Shown one piece after another: positions 10,560 through 21,979 of a stretch of DNA of 64,000 bases. This DNA is from Stomorhina lunata (Eukaryota > Arthropoda > Insecta > Diptera > Rhiniidae). The translations under genes and the position numbers were made by a program. The first letter of the stretch is position 1; every line of letters starts with the position of its first letter. The notes beneath the pieces are model-generated. The model saw nothing but the letters and a program-made list of their open reading frames with translations, was not told the DNA's origin and made no database searches. The stretch covers positions 42,617,080-42,681,079 of the forward strand of contig OW121741.1 of the NCBI GenBank assembly GCA_933228675.1, given 5' to 3'.

Positions 10560-10874
10560 TTAGAAAAAAAAATGTTTTAAAAAAACAAAATTTGTAGTGC
10601 AATACACTACAGTAAAACTTTTTAAAATCTTTTTGTTCAAAAAAAATTTCCGAAATATATATCAGATTTTAGAAAATACTCCAAGGCAGCATGCTATAAA
10701 ATTTCATCAAAATCGGTATATAATCGGTATACCAGAGATATCGCCAAAATTCAAAATTCGATGAGAATTTAAAATTTTTTGCGTGGGGAAATTTCCTAAA
10801 ATCTGTTGTATAACCTGCCAGGAGCTCCACAAACTTGATTTCAACAGACAGACAGACGGACATGGCTAAATCTT
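10560..10874 (+). repeat. Family B repeat, left part (split by non-LTR insertion)
   Basis: Contains ATATATCAGATTTTAG, ATTTCATCAAAATCGGTATA and CTTGATTTCAACAGACAGAC followed by GGACATGGCTAAATC. The same order is found at 20700-20920. The element resumes at about 13394 after the retrotransposon. Confidence 0.6.
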
Positions 10875-10911
10875 AACAAAAATTCATAAACAAACCCTAT
10901 ATATAATTTGT

Positions 10912-11322
10912 TTGTACATTCCACCCAAATCACCACTTTCTGTCTATGAAGATTATTTAAAAGCGATTGAGATTCTTCTGAAAAAGGTAAATACAACAGA
11001 CCTTGTACTTTTAATAGGCTATTTTAATATGCCAGATATTTCCTGGGAAGCTGTTCCTGACACAAATTACTTAATTCCCTGTCGTTCTTCTGAATCCTCA
11101 GCAAAAATCGTCAATAGTTTGCTTGAGAAATCCTTTTTCCAAGTCAACTCTATCCCAAATACCTCTGATAAAATGTTAGATCTGGTGTTTGTTAATGAAC
11201 CGTCGGACTTTTCAATTACACGCCACACCCCAATCTCAACTCCTGAAGATGCACATCATCCTACTGTTGAGTTAACTTTCTTTCACCAATCTCCTCTTCA
11301 AACGAACAATAAAACCTGTTAA
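10912..11322 (+). pseudogene. Non-LTR apurinic-type endonuclease, C-terminal fragment
   Basis: 136 residues, from MYIPPKSPLSVYEDYLKA. LLIGYFNMPDISWEAV corresponds to the GDFN motif with D changed to Y. HHPTVELTF corresponds to the SDHxP end of the fold with the serine-aspartate lost. In the family this domain nicks target DNA. The changes to key residues and the absent N-terminal half mean it is inactive. Confidence 0.72.
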
Positions 11323-12070
11323 CAGAAAATATTTCATTTTAAACTAACAAATCATAATAAATTACACTTCGAACTATCTCAAATTGACTGGTTAAATGAA
11401 TTATCAGGTTATGATGGTGATCTAGACCAATGTGTTACGAAATTTTACCATTTACTCAATAAATGCTTCGATGCTGCAATACCCAAAGTTTTACCAAATT
11501 CCCTTCATGGTCCACCATGGAATACAAAATATCTTTCGAAATTAAAAAACAATAAAAATAAATTTTACAAAAACTTCAAAAAAAAAATGGATCTTCAATT
11601 AACTATTCTAAATACTGTTTAGCTAGAGTGAAATATATCACTGCTAATCAAACGGCTTATAACATTTATTTGAATAAAGTTAAAAACAATTTAAAAAACG
11701 ACCCAAAGGCGTTCTATAAATTCGTTAATTCGAAACGACGTTCAACAGATTTTCCTTCAGTTATGAGGCTCGGTACCTACGAATCCGCAGATGATAAGGT
11801 TATAAGTAGCATGTTTGCTGATTTTTTTGCATCCACGTACTCGTCTTCCACCTTCAATACCAATGATCAAGGGTCACACTCAATACCTGGATTGATGAAT
11901 TTCAACGTTCCCTTTATTGATGATCAAACGGTCTCTAAGTACATGGATAATCTAAAGTTATCGTATGTTGCAGGACCTAGTAGTATTTTAAAGCAACACT
12001 CTCAACTATTGTGCACTCCACTAACTTACATATTCAACATGTCACTTAAACTGGGTTATTTTTCATCTGT

Positions 12071-13183
12071 TTGGAAAGAATCCTTTATAGTTCCATTATT
12101 CAAACTGGTTCTAAAGCTGATATCTCAAATTATAGAGGAATTGCTAAACTCAGTATCATCCCCAAATTGTTTGAAAAAATTTTATGTGATACGCTATCGA
12201 TTCAAGCATCATCAGCCTTATCTCAATATCAGCATGGTTTTTGCAAATCGCGTTCTACTGTTACAAATCTTCTCGAATTGACTTCTCTAGTAAATGATGG
12301 CTTTATTTCTGGCAAACAAACCGACGTTATATATGTTGATTTCAGCAAGACGTTCGATAAGGTAAATCATAACTTACTCGTTTATAAGCTTGATCACCTC
12401 GGATTTAGTAGTTTATTGCTAAAATGGATCAAATCTTATCTGATGAACAGAAAGCAACGCGTAAAGTTCCGGAACACATACTCTAATTTCATTGATTTTT
12501 TATCTGGTGTACCTCAGGGCAGTCACCTTGGACCACTTTTGTTTACGTTTTTTATAAACGACCTACCTTCCGTCATTAAAAACTCAAACATACTCATGTA
12601 CGCAGATAATGTAAAAATATTTATTTCATTTAACAATATCGAAGAACAGTTACTTCTACAAGATGATATTAATTACCTAACCTCTTGGTGTACCACTAAC
12701 TTAATGGAGTTAAATGTAAAAAAATGTAAAAATATGTGTTTTTCCAGAACATCTCCCATCAATGGACTCTATACAATGAATGCTGTTACTCTTCAATTAG
12801 TTGATTCCATCAATGATTTGGGTATAATTTTAGACAGTAAACTAGATTTTAGAGATCATATTACATCAACTACTAATAAAGCTGCTTGTATCTTAGGATT
12901 TATTAAACGATGGGCTAAAGAGTTTTCGGACCCTTATGTTACCAAACAACTGTTTACCACATTGGTCCGTCCAATTCTAGAGTATGGCTCTGTAGTATGG
13001 GACCCCCAATACTCTGTGCATTCAAATAAAATTGAGTCAATCCAAATCCAGTTTTTATTGTTTTGTCTTCGTGGTTTGGGATGGGACCCCGACATCAGGT
13101 TACCATCTTACGAAAAACGACATCAAATTATGCAAATTTTGACCCATTTCGAAGAATATTTAATAAGCTCTATAATTATATAG
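12071..13183 (+). pseudogene. Non-LTR reverse transcriptase with YADN in place of YADD
   Basis: 370 residues, open throughout. Visible RT blocks: SNYRGIAKLSIIPKLFEKIL, QHGFCKSRSTVTNLLE, VIYVDFSKTFDKVNH (block A, usually FDFxKAFDxV), SGVPQGSHLGPLLFTFFIND (block B) and MYADNVKIF (block C). The second catalytic aspartate of YADD is asparagine here. The C-terminal region includes LVRPILEYGSVVWDP, typical of Jockey/CR1 groups. Its true start lies upstream in another frame (part is in the frame at 11628-12281), so the protein is disrupted. Confidence 0.8.
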
Positions 13184-13393
13184 ATTTTAATAAAAATTTG
13201 GAAATTATAAAGAGAGATCTAATTTTACACCTAAATTTAATTAAGTAATTACTTCTTTGTAAACTCATGTTTTATGTATCAGTAATGTTTTTAAATTATT
13301 TTTTATACACATACTTACTTACAGAATGTAATAAATAGTCTGTAAGGTTTACCCATAGACTAAATAAATAAATAAAAAACGCATTGACAGATA

Positions 13394-13518
13394 CAGAATC
13401 TCCTGGCGATTCTGAGTCGATCGGTATAATTTTTATGGGGTCTAAGACGAAAAATGAAAAAAATTACAAACTGAATGACAAACTTATAATACCCTTTCAC
13501 CTATTGATGAAGGGTATA
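13394..13518 (+). repeat. Family B repeat, right part
   Basis: Resumes with GATTCTGAGTCGATCGGTAT and TTTTTATGGGGTCTAAGACG. It ends CCTTTCACCTATTGATGAAG then GGTATAGA, the same terminal layout as 20930-21050. Confidence 0.6.
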
Positions 13519-14103
13519 GAAAGTAAAACGCATCGTTGGCTGCGTTGGCTGGGAAACTCGTAATAGAGGACGTCTGAGAAGTCGATGGAAAGACCAAGTA
13601 TAGGGAATATGCGCACAAGAACGAAGCGCATGGAATTTTAAAATATGCTCGGATTTCTCTCGGAAGTGTAAGAGAGAATAAGTTATTTGGTAAATGATAG
13701 TAGAGGAATAAAGATAATTTTGAAGTAGGTTCTAGTCCATTCTGTATTACAACTGCGAAACTTGGAAGCCCACAAATTCCATTGCTATGCGCCTGCAAAC
13801 CTTTGCAAACAATGGCTTACGGCAAATCCCAAATATTGTATAATCGCATAAGAAATGAAGATCTACTAAATACGACAAACCAAATCCCTGCTTCTATAGA
13901 AGAATGTCAACATAAATGGCCGTCGGTAGGCCTAACGATTTGAAGGCCAAATACCAACATTGTTCGACAAGCACTTCGTTGGAATTCACAGGGAAGAGGG
14001 CGTCGTGCTGGTGCACCTGCTAGAACGTGGAGAAGATCAATTGATGAGGAGTTGCAAAATGAAAACTATTCATTGAATGATGTAAGCCTAACATCACATA
14101 ACA
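13519..14103 (+). pseudogene. Non-LTR ORF2 C-terminal relics (two pieces)
   Basis: The first piece (about 13540-13640) reads GRLRSRWKDQV in one frame, then a stop and MRTRTKRMEF. This is the RGRPRLRWKDQV...RAQDRSAWN tail of RTE-like ORFs and is shared with 47740-47860. A second piece (about 13950-14080) reads IVRQALRWNSQGRGRRAGAP followed by RTWRRSIDEE, the RWNPxGxRxRGRP..TWRR tail of another LINE. Both are out of context, with no RT core. Confidence 0.55.
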
Positions 14104-15189
14104 CAGGTCAACAGCAAAAATGTGCTCGAGTAACCACTATATACATTTGATGTATCATGGCTACCTTAGTACAAAAATGGTAAAATTTCTAAATTCTATG
14201 GCAAGATTTTTTTTAATTTTTTTTTTTAAATTGCAATTTTTTTAGACGTTTCTTCAAATAATTAATGATAACTCAAAAACTACTAGTCCGATATTATTAA
14301 AATAAAATCAGAAAAATTAAGATTTACAGTGCAAATTGTAGTAACTCGAAAACTGTTCAACCGATTTTAAAGATATGTAGCTTATTGGAAATCTCATTGT
14401 GTTTGCCCTATGGACCAGAATCCACTTTTTGCAAAAGGGGAAATAAAAAGCTTTAATTTTGCAAAAACTGAAAATTAGTCAATTTTTCGATTTAAACGCT
14501 ATTTTTCAGATTTGGGGCCTATGCGCTACGTGTTAACGTTGTCCAATTCGACTAAAATTTTGTGGGTGGAAGTTTCTCACCAAATCTTACAATAATCCGA
14601 CATGCACCCCTTGAAATTGGAAAATTTATTTTTTTCATACATTTGAAAACCCGCTATAATGCGTATATCAAGCAAAAAACTAAAAATTTGTGAAAATGAG
14701 CGAATTCACTAAATTGTGAATAAATTCGAAAAAAATCAATCGATTTTTATGGTCGATATCTCATTTTGTTGCTATTATATGTCGCTATGCGATAAAATAA
14801 TAAATCTGGAAGTTTTTTGCCGTTTTCGATTTTTCATGATTTTTTTAAAACGAAAATTTTTGGCATTTTTACGTAAAAAATATATTTTTTCTTAAGTTTT
14901 TTATTATAACTCCAATACTATTGATCCGATTGAAACGCGATATATAGACGAATTAAAGGCTATGTAAATCTTAATTTTTCTGATTTTATTTTAATAATAT
15001 CGGACTAGTAGTTTTAGAGTTATCATTAATTATTTGAAGAAACGTCTAAAAAAAATTGCAATTTAAAAAAAAATTAAAAAAAAATCTTGGCATAGAATTT
15101 AAAAATTTTACCATTTTTGTACAAAGGTAGTCATGATACATCAAAATTGTATAGTAGTTTTAAGAGCACATGAAATTTTTTTTGTTGTG
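14104..15189. mobile_element. Long-inverted-repeat (fold-back-like) element
   Basis: Arms of roughly 215 bp (14118-14332 and about 14960-15172) are near-perfect reverse complements and surround a ~630-bp noncoding loop. Outer matches include ATGTGCTC / GAGCACAT and GATGTATCAT / ATGATACATC. Inner matches include AATAATATCGGACTAGTAGT. CACAG / CTGTG may be the outermost ends. No target duplication could be fixed and no transposase frame is present. RNA from this region would form a long hairpin. Confidence 0.68.
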
Positions 15190-15214
15190 CTGTGAAATAG
15201 AGTTCGATATAAAA

Positions 15215-15285
15215 GGAAGGTTGAGGCATTATGCTCTACTTGGAGTCAAGGATAATAGAAGAAGGCCCTAGGTTGTCTTGCCTTA
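15215..15285 (+). repeat. Non-LTR 3' end fragment
   Basis: Contains TATGCTCTACTTGGAGTCAA and GGATAATAGAAGAAGG, matching 34055-34110 and 39105-39150, which both read CTCCACTGGGAGTCAAGGAT followed by an AAGAAG-type tail. Such short-repeat tails are typical of RTE-like LINEs. Confidence 0.5.
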
Positions 15286-15378
15286 AAAAAACACTCTGGT
15301 GTCCAGAAAGCAATCAAAACAACATCTCAATAATGTAATTTTATTTTAACTGAATTTAATAAAAATAAAGTGATGTCA

Positions 15379-16165
15379 AACAAGTAAGATTATTATTTTC
15401 GGCTGTGCCGAATCTATATACCCTATATACCCACCATCAGTTGTGTTAACTTTAGAAATTTATCTTATATTTTCATGAGGGTGCAGCTAATTCAAAATGT
15501 GTATTGTTGGTAAAATATCTGGACTAAATTTGGTTGCAGTAGCTTTATAGTTCAACATTTAAAAGTATCTTAGTGGTTTTCCTGGTAATTATTTTGCATA
15601 TAATTTGGTCTCAAACCGGTATATGGGAGCTATGGTCAAATGGTGACCGATTGTGACAACATTTTGCACACTGGCTCGCATTGACATAAGACTTCCTTGT
15701 GCCTAGGTTAGTAGCCAAAGCTATTACAATTTACCATTTATTGGCATTTAAGTGTATTTTAAGTGAAATTTAGGTTTCCGTAAGTTTTTGGTATGGGAGC
15801 TATGGTTAAGTGTGAACTGATTTCGATGAAATTTTATATGCTGCTGTTATAATTTGTCATTTATTATCAAATAAACGATTAGCTAGACTAATAGAGGTTA
15901 TACCGAGCTATGGTCAAATGTTAACCGATTTTGCCAGATTTCAATAACAAAATTTTCCAAGAAATGAAGAATATTTATGCCAAATTTCAGTGACCTATAT
16001 CATTTCGTTAAGGTTTTATCGTGCCGACAACAGACAGACATACGGACAGACAGACAGACAGGATTTAGAATATACTTCAATTTTGGTTTTTGAGTTAATA
16101 TTAAGGAAATTATAAACGGAATGACAATCTTAATATACCATTCTTTTTGATGTGGGTATAAAAAT
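15379..16165 (+). mobile_element. Family C Helentron-like repeat, near-complete
   Basis: Starts AACAAGTAAGATTATTATTT with the dyad TCGGCTGTGCCGA and TATACCCACC. It carries two GGGAGCTATGGT modules, TATCGTGCCGACAACAGACA with a GACAGACA microsatellite, and ends TTTTTGATGTGGGTATAAAA. It has the same plan as family A (AACAAGTAAG start, hairpin, ATACCC, microsatellite, GGGTATAA end) but a different interior. Confidence 0.62.
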
Positions 16166-16317
16166 ATACAAAATTGTCGGGATAGTAAATATTTATTCAA
16201 AAGAAATATTATTCGCACTTAATCCCAGTCTATTACATTTATTAATTAATGTAACAGACAATTTATTTTATTATACCACAAATAATTTTTCGGCTTTTAT
16301 CAATAAAATGTCTATTA

Positions 16318-17597
16318 AAGAGTGTTCTAAAAAAATATGCATTTACTATTTTAGACAAAATTTATCCATAGTGCAAGAAATAATTTATTTTTTGATCAAG
16401 TTAGTTTCTATAGACATGTCAGATACTATTATTTTAGAAATTATTAATTTTCAATAGTTATTTCAATCAAAATGGACTGCGAAAAAAAAGTTCGTGAAAA
16501 TATAATTAAAACTTTTCAAAAAAATCCGTCATGGACTTTTAAAAAAATAGCTAAAAATTTGAAAGTTGACCCTCGAACGGTTTCTAATGCCTTCAGACGG
16601 TATAAGGAAAACCTGAGCATTGAAAGAAAACCTGGATCAGGGAGGAAAAAAGGTCCTACAGATATTGGTAAGGCAAAAGAAGTCGAGCGACTCTTTCGAA
16701 GAGCGCCTAACACTTCTTTAAGAAAAGCAGCTCGTACGGTGAAATGTTCTACGAATTTTGCACATAGAGTCAAAGCTTATGCTGGACTGAAGACATACAA
16801 AGTCCAAAAGGTTCCAGATCACAATGCTATAAAGAACTTAGAAGCAAAAAAACGAGCGAAAAAATTGAAGTCTGATTTTATAAAAAATACACCTGTTGTG
16901 TGATGGATGATGAACGTATGTACTGGCAGACTTTTTTCAACTTCCTGGTCAAGATTTTTATGTTGCTGATAAACGGGGCAATGTTCGGCAAGAGTTTCGC
17001 ACAAAAAAAAAACAAACAAAATTCCCTAAGAAGTTTCTCGTGTGGCAAGCTATTTGCAGTTGTGGCAAAAGAAGTAAAGTATTTGTGGCATCTGGCACAA
17101 TAAACACAGAAATTTATGTAAAGGAGTGCCTACAAAACGGTTGTTACCCTTTTTAAGAGAGCACAGAGTGACTACATTTTTTTTGGCCCGATTTGGCATC
17201 ATGCCATTATGGAAAAACGGCACTTGAGTGGTACTCAAAGAATAATGTCATTTTTGTACCACGAGAGGCAAATCTTCGGCCTGTGGAAAGGTATTGGGCT
17301 CTGGTAAAAAAAGGAATTGAAGAACACAGGAAAGATTTCCAAGAACATGTCTGATTTTAAGCGCAGGTGGAACACATGCTTCAAAAAGGTATCAGAAGCA
17401 ACTGTAAAATCTTTAATGGTAGGGTTTCCGAAAAAAGTCGATAATTTTGCAAAACCCGAGTACTAAGTAAACATTTTAATGCTAAATGATTTTGTATAAT
17501 ATGTCATTATATTTGCGTATTTTGTAGAGTTTTTATATTAAAAGGTTTGATTTTTATTTGAGAAAATCCAACTACAAATTTTATTTAGAGCACTCTT
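16318..17597 (+). mobile_element. DD37E Tc1/mariner element, copy 1 (degraded)
   Basis: A 1280-bp copy flanked by TA (16316-17 and 17598-99) with AAGAGTG..CTCTAAA-type termini. The transposase begins at 16472 (MDCEKKVRENIIKTFQKN) and is open to 16903. It is then frameshifted near 16890, at an A-run near 17006 (10 A rather than 7), and by further indels. An 18-bp deletion near 17275 removes codons corresponding to PLNCPE. It is clearly non-functional. It lies within a smaller inverted-repeat element. Confidence 0.85.
16472..17466 (+). pseudogene. DD37E transposase pseudogene, copy 1
   Basis: N-terminal helix-turn-helix region intact (WTFKKIAKNLKVDPRTVSNA, GSGRKKGPTD, second HTH KAARTVKCSTNFAHRVKAYA). 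The DDE core is recognisable but scattered over frames. The region between WPDLASCHYG and RPVERYW equivalents has lost 6 codons, so the acidic residues would have the wrong spacing even if frameshifts were ignored. Confidence 0.82.
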
Positions 17598-17652
17598 TAA
17601 TAAATGTAATAGACTAGGATTAAGTGCGAACAATTTTTCTTTTGAATAAAGT

Positions 17653-17960
17653 AGAATTATAAAAGGGATGTTAAAACTGGGATTTTTCTGGGAATATTTT
17701 AAAGCAAAGAACTAAGTACATTTATTTACTCCAGCAGCAAAAAAATGTACTTAATTTCTGCTTATACTTAAAAATAAAAGTTAAGCCCCATTCATTTATT
17801 TATGGAAGAGATAATACGACGAACCATCTAGGGAGTTAATAAGAGTTTAATTGAAAACAAACAAAATTTCTAAAATCTCACATTGGATTGTTTTTAATTT
17901 GCAATAATTTCCTCATTTCACATATTGCGCTATTTTAAATTATTGATTGATATAAAGAAA
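17653..17960. other. AT-rich sequence between a nested TE and Pax first exon B
   Basis: Intron downstream of exon B. No repeat or ORF was recognised. Confidence 0.35.
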
Positions 17961-17965
17961 CTTAC

Positions 17966-18047
17966 CCAAACGTCTTTCGAATTCGCCCACTTTAAAACTT
18001 TCAGTTGGGGTACTATGAAATGATGATGACAAAAGTTTTGAAGACAT
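17966..18047 (-). CDS. Pax: Paxillin alternative first coding exon B
   Basis: The minus strand reads MSSKLLSSSFHSTPTESFKV then GEFERRL plus one base, ending at a strong donor TTTGG|GTAAGT. The 82 coding nt end in phase 1 and join the acceptor at 7997 to give FERRLDALLADLQ, which again restores the LD of LD1. That both exons A and B recreate LD across the joint is good evidence this is a real Pax start and not a chance ORF. Its intron to the common exon is about 10 kb and full of transposons. The segment HSTP also occurs in the exon at 4766-4910 (FHSTPSS), possibly by chance. Confidence 0.82.
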
Positions 18048-18480
18048 TTTTTATTCTTTTTTTTTTTTTGGTTTTTATAAAATTTTTGGTATTTTGCTGT
18101 TGTTTCGATTGAATTTTTAACAAAATTAGACAAGTTGTCAGTTTTTAAAAGCCCACCTAAAATTATCACACTTTTAATAAATGTTTCAATCTAACACATT
18201 TAAAATGATAAAAATCAAAAATAAAATTATGATTTTTAAATTTAATTTACTCGTAAGCCGCCAAGAAAATGTGTTAACGTTTTAATAAACCCGACAAAAA
18301 TGGTTTTATTCATAAGAGTCACAAAAAACTAGAAAAATCACGAATCAATCCAATTAAGGTATTCATTCATTCATTCGTTGGTTCGATATTCAAAAATTTT
18401 TCTTCATTTTTGGTGCGACAAAAAAATAAATTGATTTTATTTTTTGGCTGTTGGTGGTTGAAAGAAATTTTATATAGAGC
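18048..18480 (-). promoter_or_regulatory. Likely 5' UTR/promoter side of Pax first exon B
   Basis: Sequence immediately upstream (minus strand) of exon B. It is unique and AT-rich, with an ATTC short tandem repeat near 18361-18375. No TATA box or initiator is convincing. Inference rests on position only. The family C repeat begins at 18481, so a promoter must lie within this 430 bp or include repeat sequence. Confidence 0.3.
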
Positions 18481-19640
18481 AACAAGTAAGAGTGGTATAT
18501 TCGGCTTTGCCGAATCTTGGATACCCTTCACCAATGGTGTTCTAAAAGTAAAGTACAAAATCTATATTCTTACGAAAGATAATTATATAGTTTCTGATTA
18601 CTGACTAAGTTGAGCTCCACACAAATGCTTGATATGTATATTAATTTTCTGTTGTTCGTACTCAATGTAATTCCTAGCAATATTTGGTTATACTAGTGTT
18701 ATATGCAACGAGTCTTTAAAATTAAGAGTCGGAAAACGAAAAGCTTTTCGGTGGCGTCATCATTTAGAATAGTTCTAGCTTCGAAATAAAATAGACACAT
18801 ATTTTACGAACATTTAATAAAGTTCGATAGACCAGATAAACCATGCAGAAAAGATGCTTCAAAATGTAGATGCCCTTAGATTTGCAAAAGCACATCGATA
18901 TGATGAAGATTAAGTATTATGGCATGCAACCCAAAAACACAGTGCCCATTGAGGGTTCTGCACTTTAATTGGTACGAATTATCCAACTAGTAGAAGTTCT
19001 TAATTAGTTATGTAAAACTCTGAAGTTAGCGGGCTGATTTAGGTTAAAGCTTTAACAATGATTTTCAATGTATATAAGCCTTAAAATTATAGGGTATACA
19101 CTCTTAGTTTTAGATACATACGTGAAATATATAGCTTTTAAATGGATGGATATCAGCTTTGTCGGAAAAGTTATTAAAGATTTACTAGTTAATCTGTAGT
19201 TAGTTAATTAATTAAAATGAACACTTCATCAATAATATTTGGGATGTATTGTTGTTTCGATCTGTCCGATGGATGTTTGGAAAGTTTTGCTCTAGTTCTT
19301 TGTGCAATCATAGTGTGATTTAATTTATCAGCATTAAAGTGATTCCCGGTCGGGGTTATATGGGAGATTTCACTAAATGTGAACATTTTCAATACTGAAC
19401 TTTTCAAGAAATCAGAAATACTTTTGTCAAATGTTGTCCCTCTCGAAAGTTTATTTTAGGCGCTATCGCCTTGAATAACAATATTGTACAACGTCTTTAT
19501 ACTAAATGTCATCATCGTATCTATTATAATTTGTAATTTATTAGCTACTAAGAGATTGCCTTAGGCGAAGTTATACGGGAGCAATTGTCAAACGTGAACG
19601 GATTTCTCCCAATTGCAATTAAAAAACTTAAATTATCGTT
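18481..19640 (+). repeat. Family C repeat, diverged
   Basis: Starts AACAAGTAAGAGTGGTATAT, dyad TTCGGCTTTGCCGAA, then GGATACCCTTCACCAATGGT. Distal parts share GATTCCCGGTCGGGGTTATA and GGCGCTATCGCCTTGAATA with 780-1200. The middle (18700-19200) is unmatched and may hold another insertion. No gene. Confidence 0.5.
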
Positions 19641-20860
19641 GATATGTGAGATACATACATACATATGTAGGTTTTGAACGGATGTCATGTACTTAGATGC
19701 ATTTTTGGACTTCCTAGGAAGATTACCTATAATTTGATATATAATACATTCTCAAACGTTATCATAATGTTCAAAAGTCAGACACAAAATTGAGATAAAT
19801 GCAGTGTGTCTGTCAACTAAAATCAGATTTGTGGAGCTCCTGGATTTTACACAAAATTTTAGGATATTGTCCCACCTGAATTTAATCATTGTCGATCAAA
19901 ACACCTGAAATATCGCATAAACGCTAAATTATATCTACCACAAATTACCAAATGCATCAGAATTTAGGACGCTATTAAATTTCATCAAAATAAACACCTG
20001 ATATCGACAAAACAGGAGCTCCAAGAACTTGACTACAACAGAAAAAAGGACAGACAGGTAGACGGACGGAAAAACAAACAGACGGACGGAAGTAGCGAAA
20101 TCGATTCTCCTGCCGATTCTGAGTTGATCGGTACAATTTGAATGGTATTCATAATCAGATTTGTGGAGTATATATATCAGATTTTAGGAAATCCACCCAC
20201 AAAAGAATGTCAAATTTCATCATAATCGGTCCATAAACACCTGAGATATCACTGAAACAATACTCACAAAATGTAAACAAAATTTCTTAGGCACGTACTT
20301 TCAGCAATTTGCTGTACATCAAATGTAGTGTTTTGGCGACATCTCAATTGTTTATGGACCGCTTTTGATAAAATTTTATAACGTGCTTGGCGGGGGAATT
20401 TCCTAAAATCTGATATAAACTTTATGTATTTCCGTGCTAAAGGAGGATGGTTTTTTTCTATTTCTGCATTTCATTTTTTCATCAAACATTCTCTAATGCG
20501 TACTTTGGGCAATTTGCGATACATCAAATTTAGTGTTTTGGCAATATCTCAGTTGCTTATGGACCGATTTTGATAAAATTTTACAGAGTGCTTTGGGAAA
20601 CTATTTGCTACAATCTGATATATAACATATTATCACATGTATATCAGGAATATCTTTTTTCTCTTGTTAATTAAAAGTGTGTTTCAATCAAAAATTTTAA
20701 AATTTTCGTCTAATTTTTGGTATTTTTTCGATATTTTCGGTGTTTATAAACCGATTTTAATGAAATTTAATAGCGTTCATTGCGGGAGAATTTCCTAAGA
20801 TCTGATATATAATTTATGTAGGTTCATCCTCCAGGGGCTTCAGAAACTTGATTTCAACAG

Positions 20861-20911
<51 letters not shown>

Positions 20912-21050
20912 GACATCGCTTAATCGATTCTCCTCCCGATTCTGAGTCGATCGGTATAATTTTTATGGGGTCTACGATCACTAATAAAAAAATTACAAAC
21001 GGAATCACAAACTTATAATATCCTTTCACCTATTGGTGAAGGGTATAAAA
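19641..21050 (+). repeat. Family B repeats, overlapping or compound copies
   Basis: Repeated modules with TATCAGATTTTAGGA, AATTTCATCAAAATAAACAC-like and ATTTCCTAAAATCTGATATA occur near 19860, 20170, 20400, 20590 and 20790. CAGACAGACGGACGGA microsatellites lie near 20040-20090 and 20855-20910. The end GATTCTGAGTCGATCGGTAT ... CACCTATTGGTGAAGGGTAT is at 20935-21045. At least two ends suggest two copies or an internal duplication. Confidence 0.55.
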
Positions 21051-21395
21051 AATATAATAATATTAGATAATTATTTAAAATAGCTTTATTTTAAGTTAAT
21101 GATATTTGTAAATGTTTCTGTCTGTCTGTCTTTTGCAAAATGCCTCAAATTGTAAACTTGACCAAAATTCATGTTCACACTACAGCTATGGAAGGAACGA
21201 CTACTTAAATAAGTATTTAAAGTTTTTTTTTATATTTTTATAATAAATTTTAAGAATCTTAAAGATATGATACACCCACTAGATTCACATTTACATGTAG
21301 CAAAGCAAATAACAGTGATGGTTATAAAAATAGCACACCGATAATATGGAATATTCAATTGGTTAACGAGATTCTTTACTTACACAATTTTACAT
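21051..21395. other. AT-rich intronic sequence
   Basis: Only a short TGTCTGTCTGTCT tract at 21117-21131 stands out. Confidence 0.35.
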
Positions 21396-21860
21396 GAAAA
21401 ACAAGTATAAAATGCTTTAGTCGGAAAAGCTCCACTATACAATACGATTCACCACTAGGGTCAAGTATGAACTAATTGTAAACAGCTTTTTTAATGCTCA
21501 GAACTGCGTTCGCGCTTAATTTTGTGATCATACGAACATTCATTCCGGTAATTGGGCAAATATACTACGAATTAAGTCAAATATAGACAGATTGTATCGA
21601 ATATTTACATGCCGACTAATATTTGCAAAAAGTTTTAGTAAAATAGTTTTTTTATGACCATTTTTATTATCTTCGGGATATTAAAGTAAAATTTTTCGGA
21701 AGTCCTAAGAAGGTTACCAGAAATATTAGACCGATTTCAATAGGCGGTATTAGTGCCCAAACAAATGTTTCTGCCAAATTTCATCACTTTATTTCCCAAA
21801 ATGAGGCATCTACTTTGAAGTACTAGTTATTCTAGTAATACTTGTCATGCCATCCAATTC
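21396..21860 (+). repeat. Family A repeat, highly diverged and truncated
   Basis: Begins AAAACAAGTATAAAATGCTT with GTCGG and ACGATTCACCACTAGGGTCA, matching the family A start at about one base in four changed. The end is not recognisable past 21860. Confidence 0.45.
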
Positions 21861-21979
21861 TGCCACAGAATTAAGTAAATTAACTCCATTAAACGAAATT
21901 AATCGATTTACGCTAGTGAAACGCTATGATTTATTGTAAATTTATTTCAATAACAGATTTTATGATGAAGTTAATTTTT

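Larger units (their letters stand above)
10875..13393 (+). mobile_element. 5'-truncated non-LTR retrotransposon (Jockey/CR1-type), inactive
   Basis: A 2.5-kb LINE piece inserted in a family B repeat. It begins inside the endonuclease domain (GYFNMPDISW, normally GDFN; LDLVFVNEPSDFS). It continues with reverse transcriptase in a second frame and ends in a short-repeat tail (TAAATAAATAAATAAA, near 13359-13379). The reading frame shifts at least twice (around 11322 and between 11628 and 12071). Missing 5' sequence is typical of abortive target-primed reverse transcription. Confidence 0.82.
16184..17652. mobile_element. Small TIR element split by DD37E copy 1
   Basis: The sequence left of the Tc1-like copy (TTTATTCAAAAGAAATATTA followed by TTCGCACTTAATCCCAGTC and TATTACATTTATTAA) is repeated in inverted form on its right (17600-17652). 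The arms are about 50 bp with few mismatches. Without the inserted element it would be a ~190-bp MITE. Target duplication is unclear. Confidence 0.62.
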
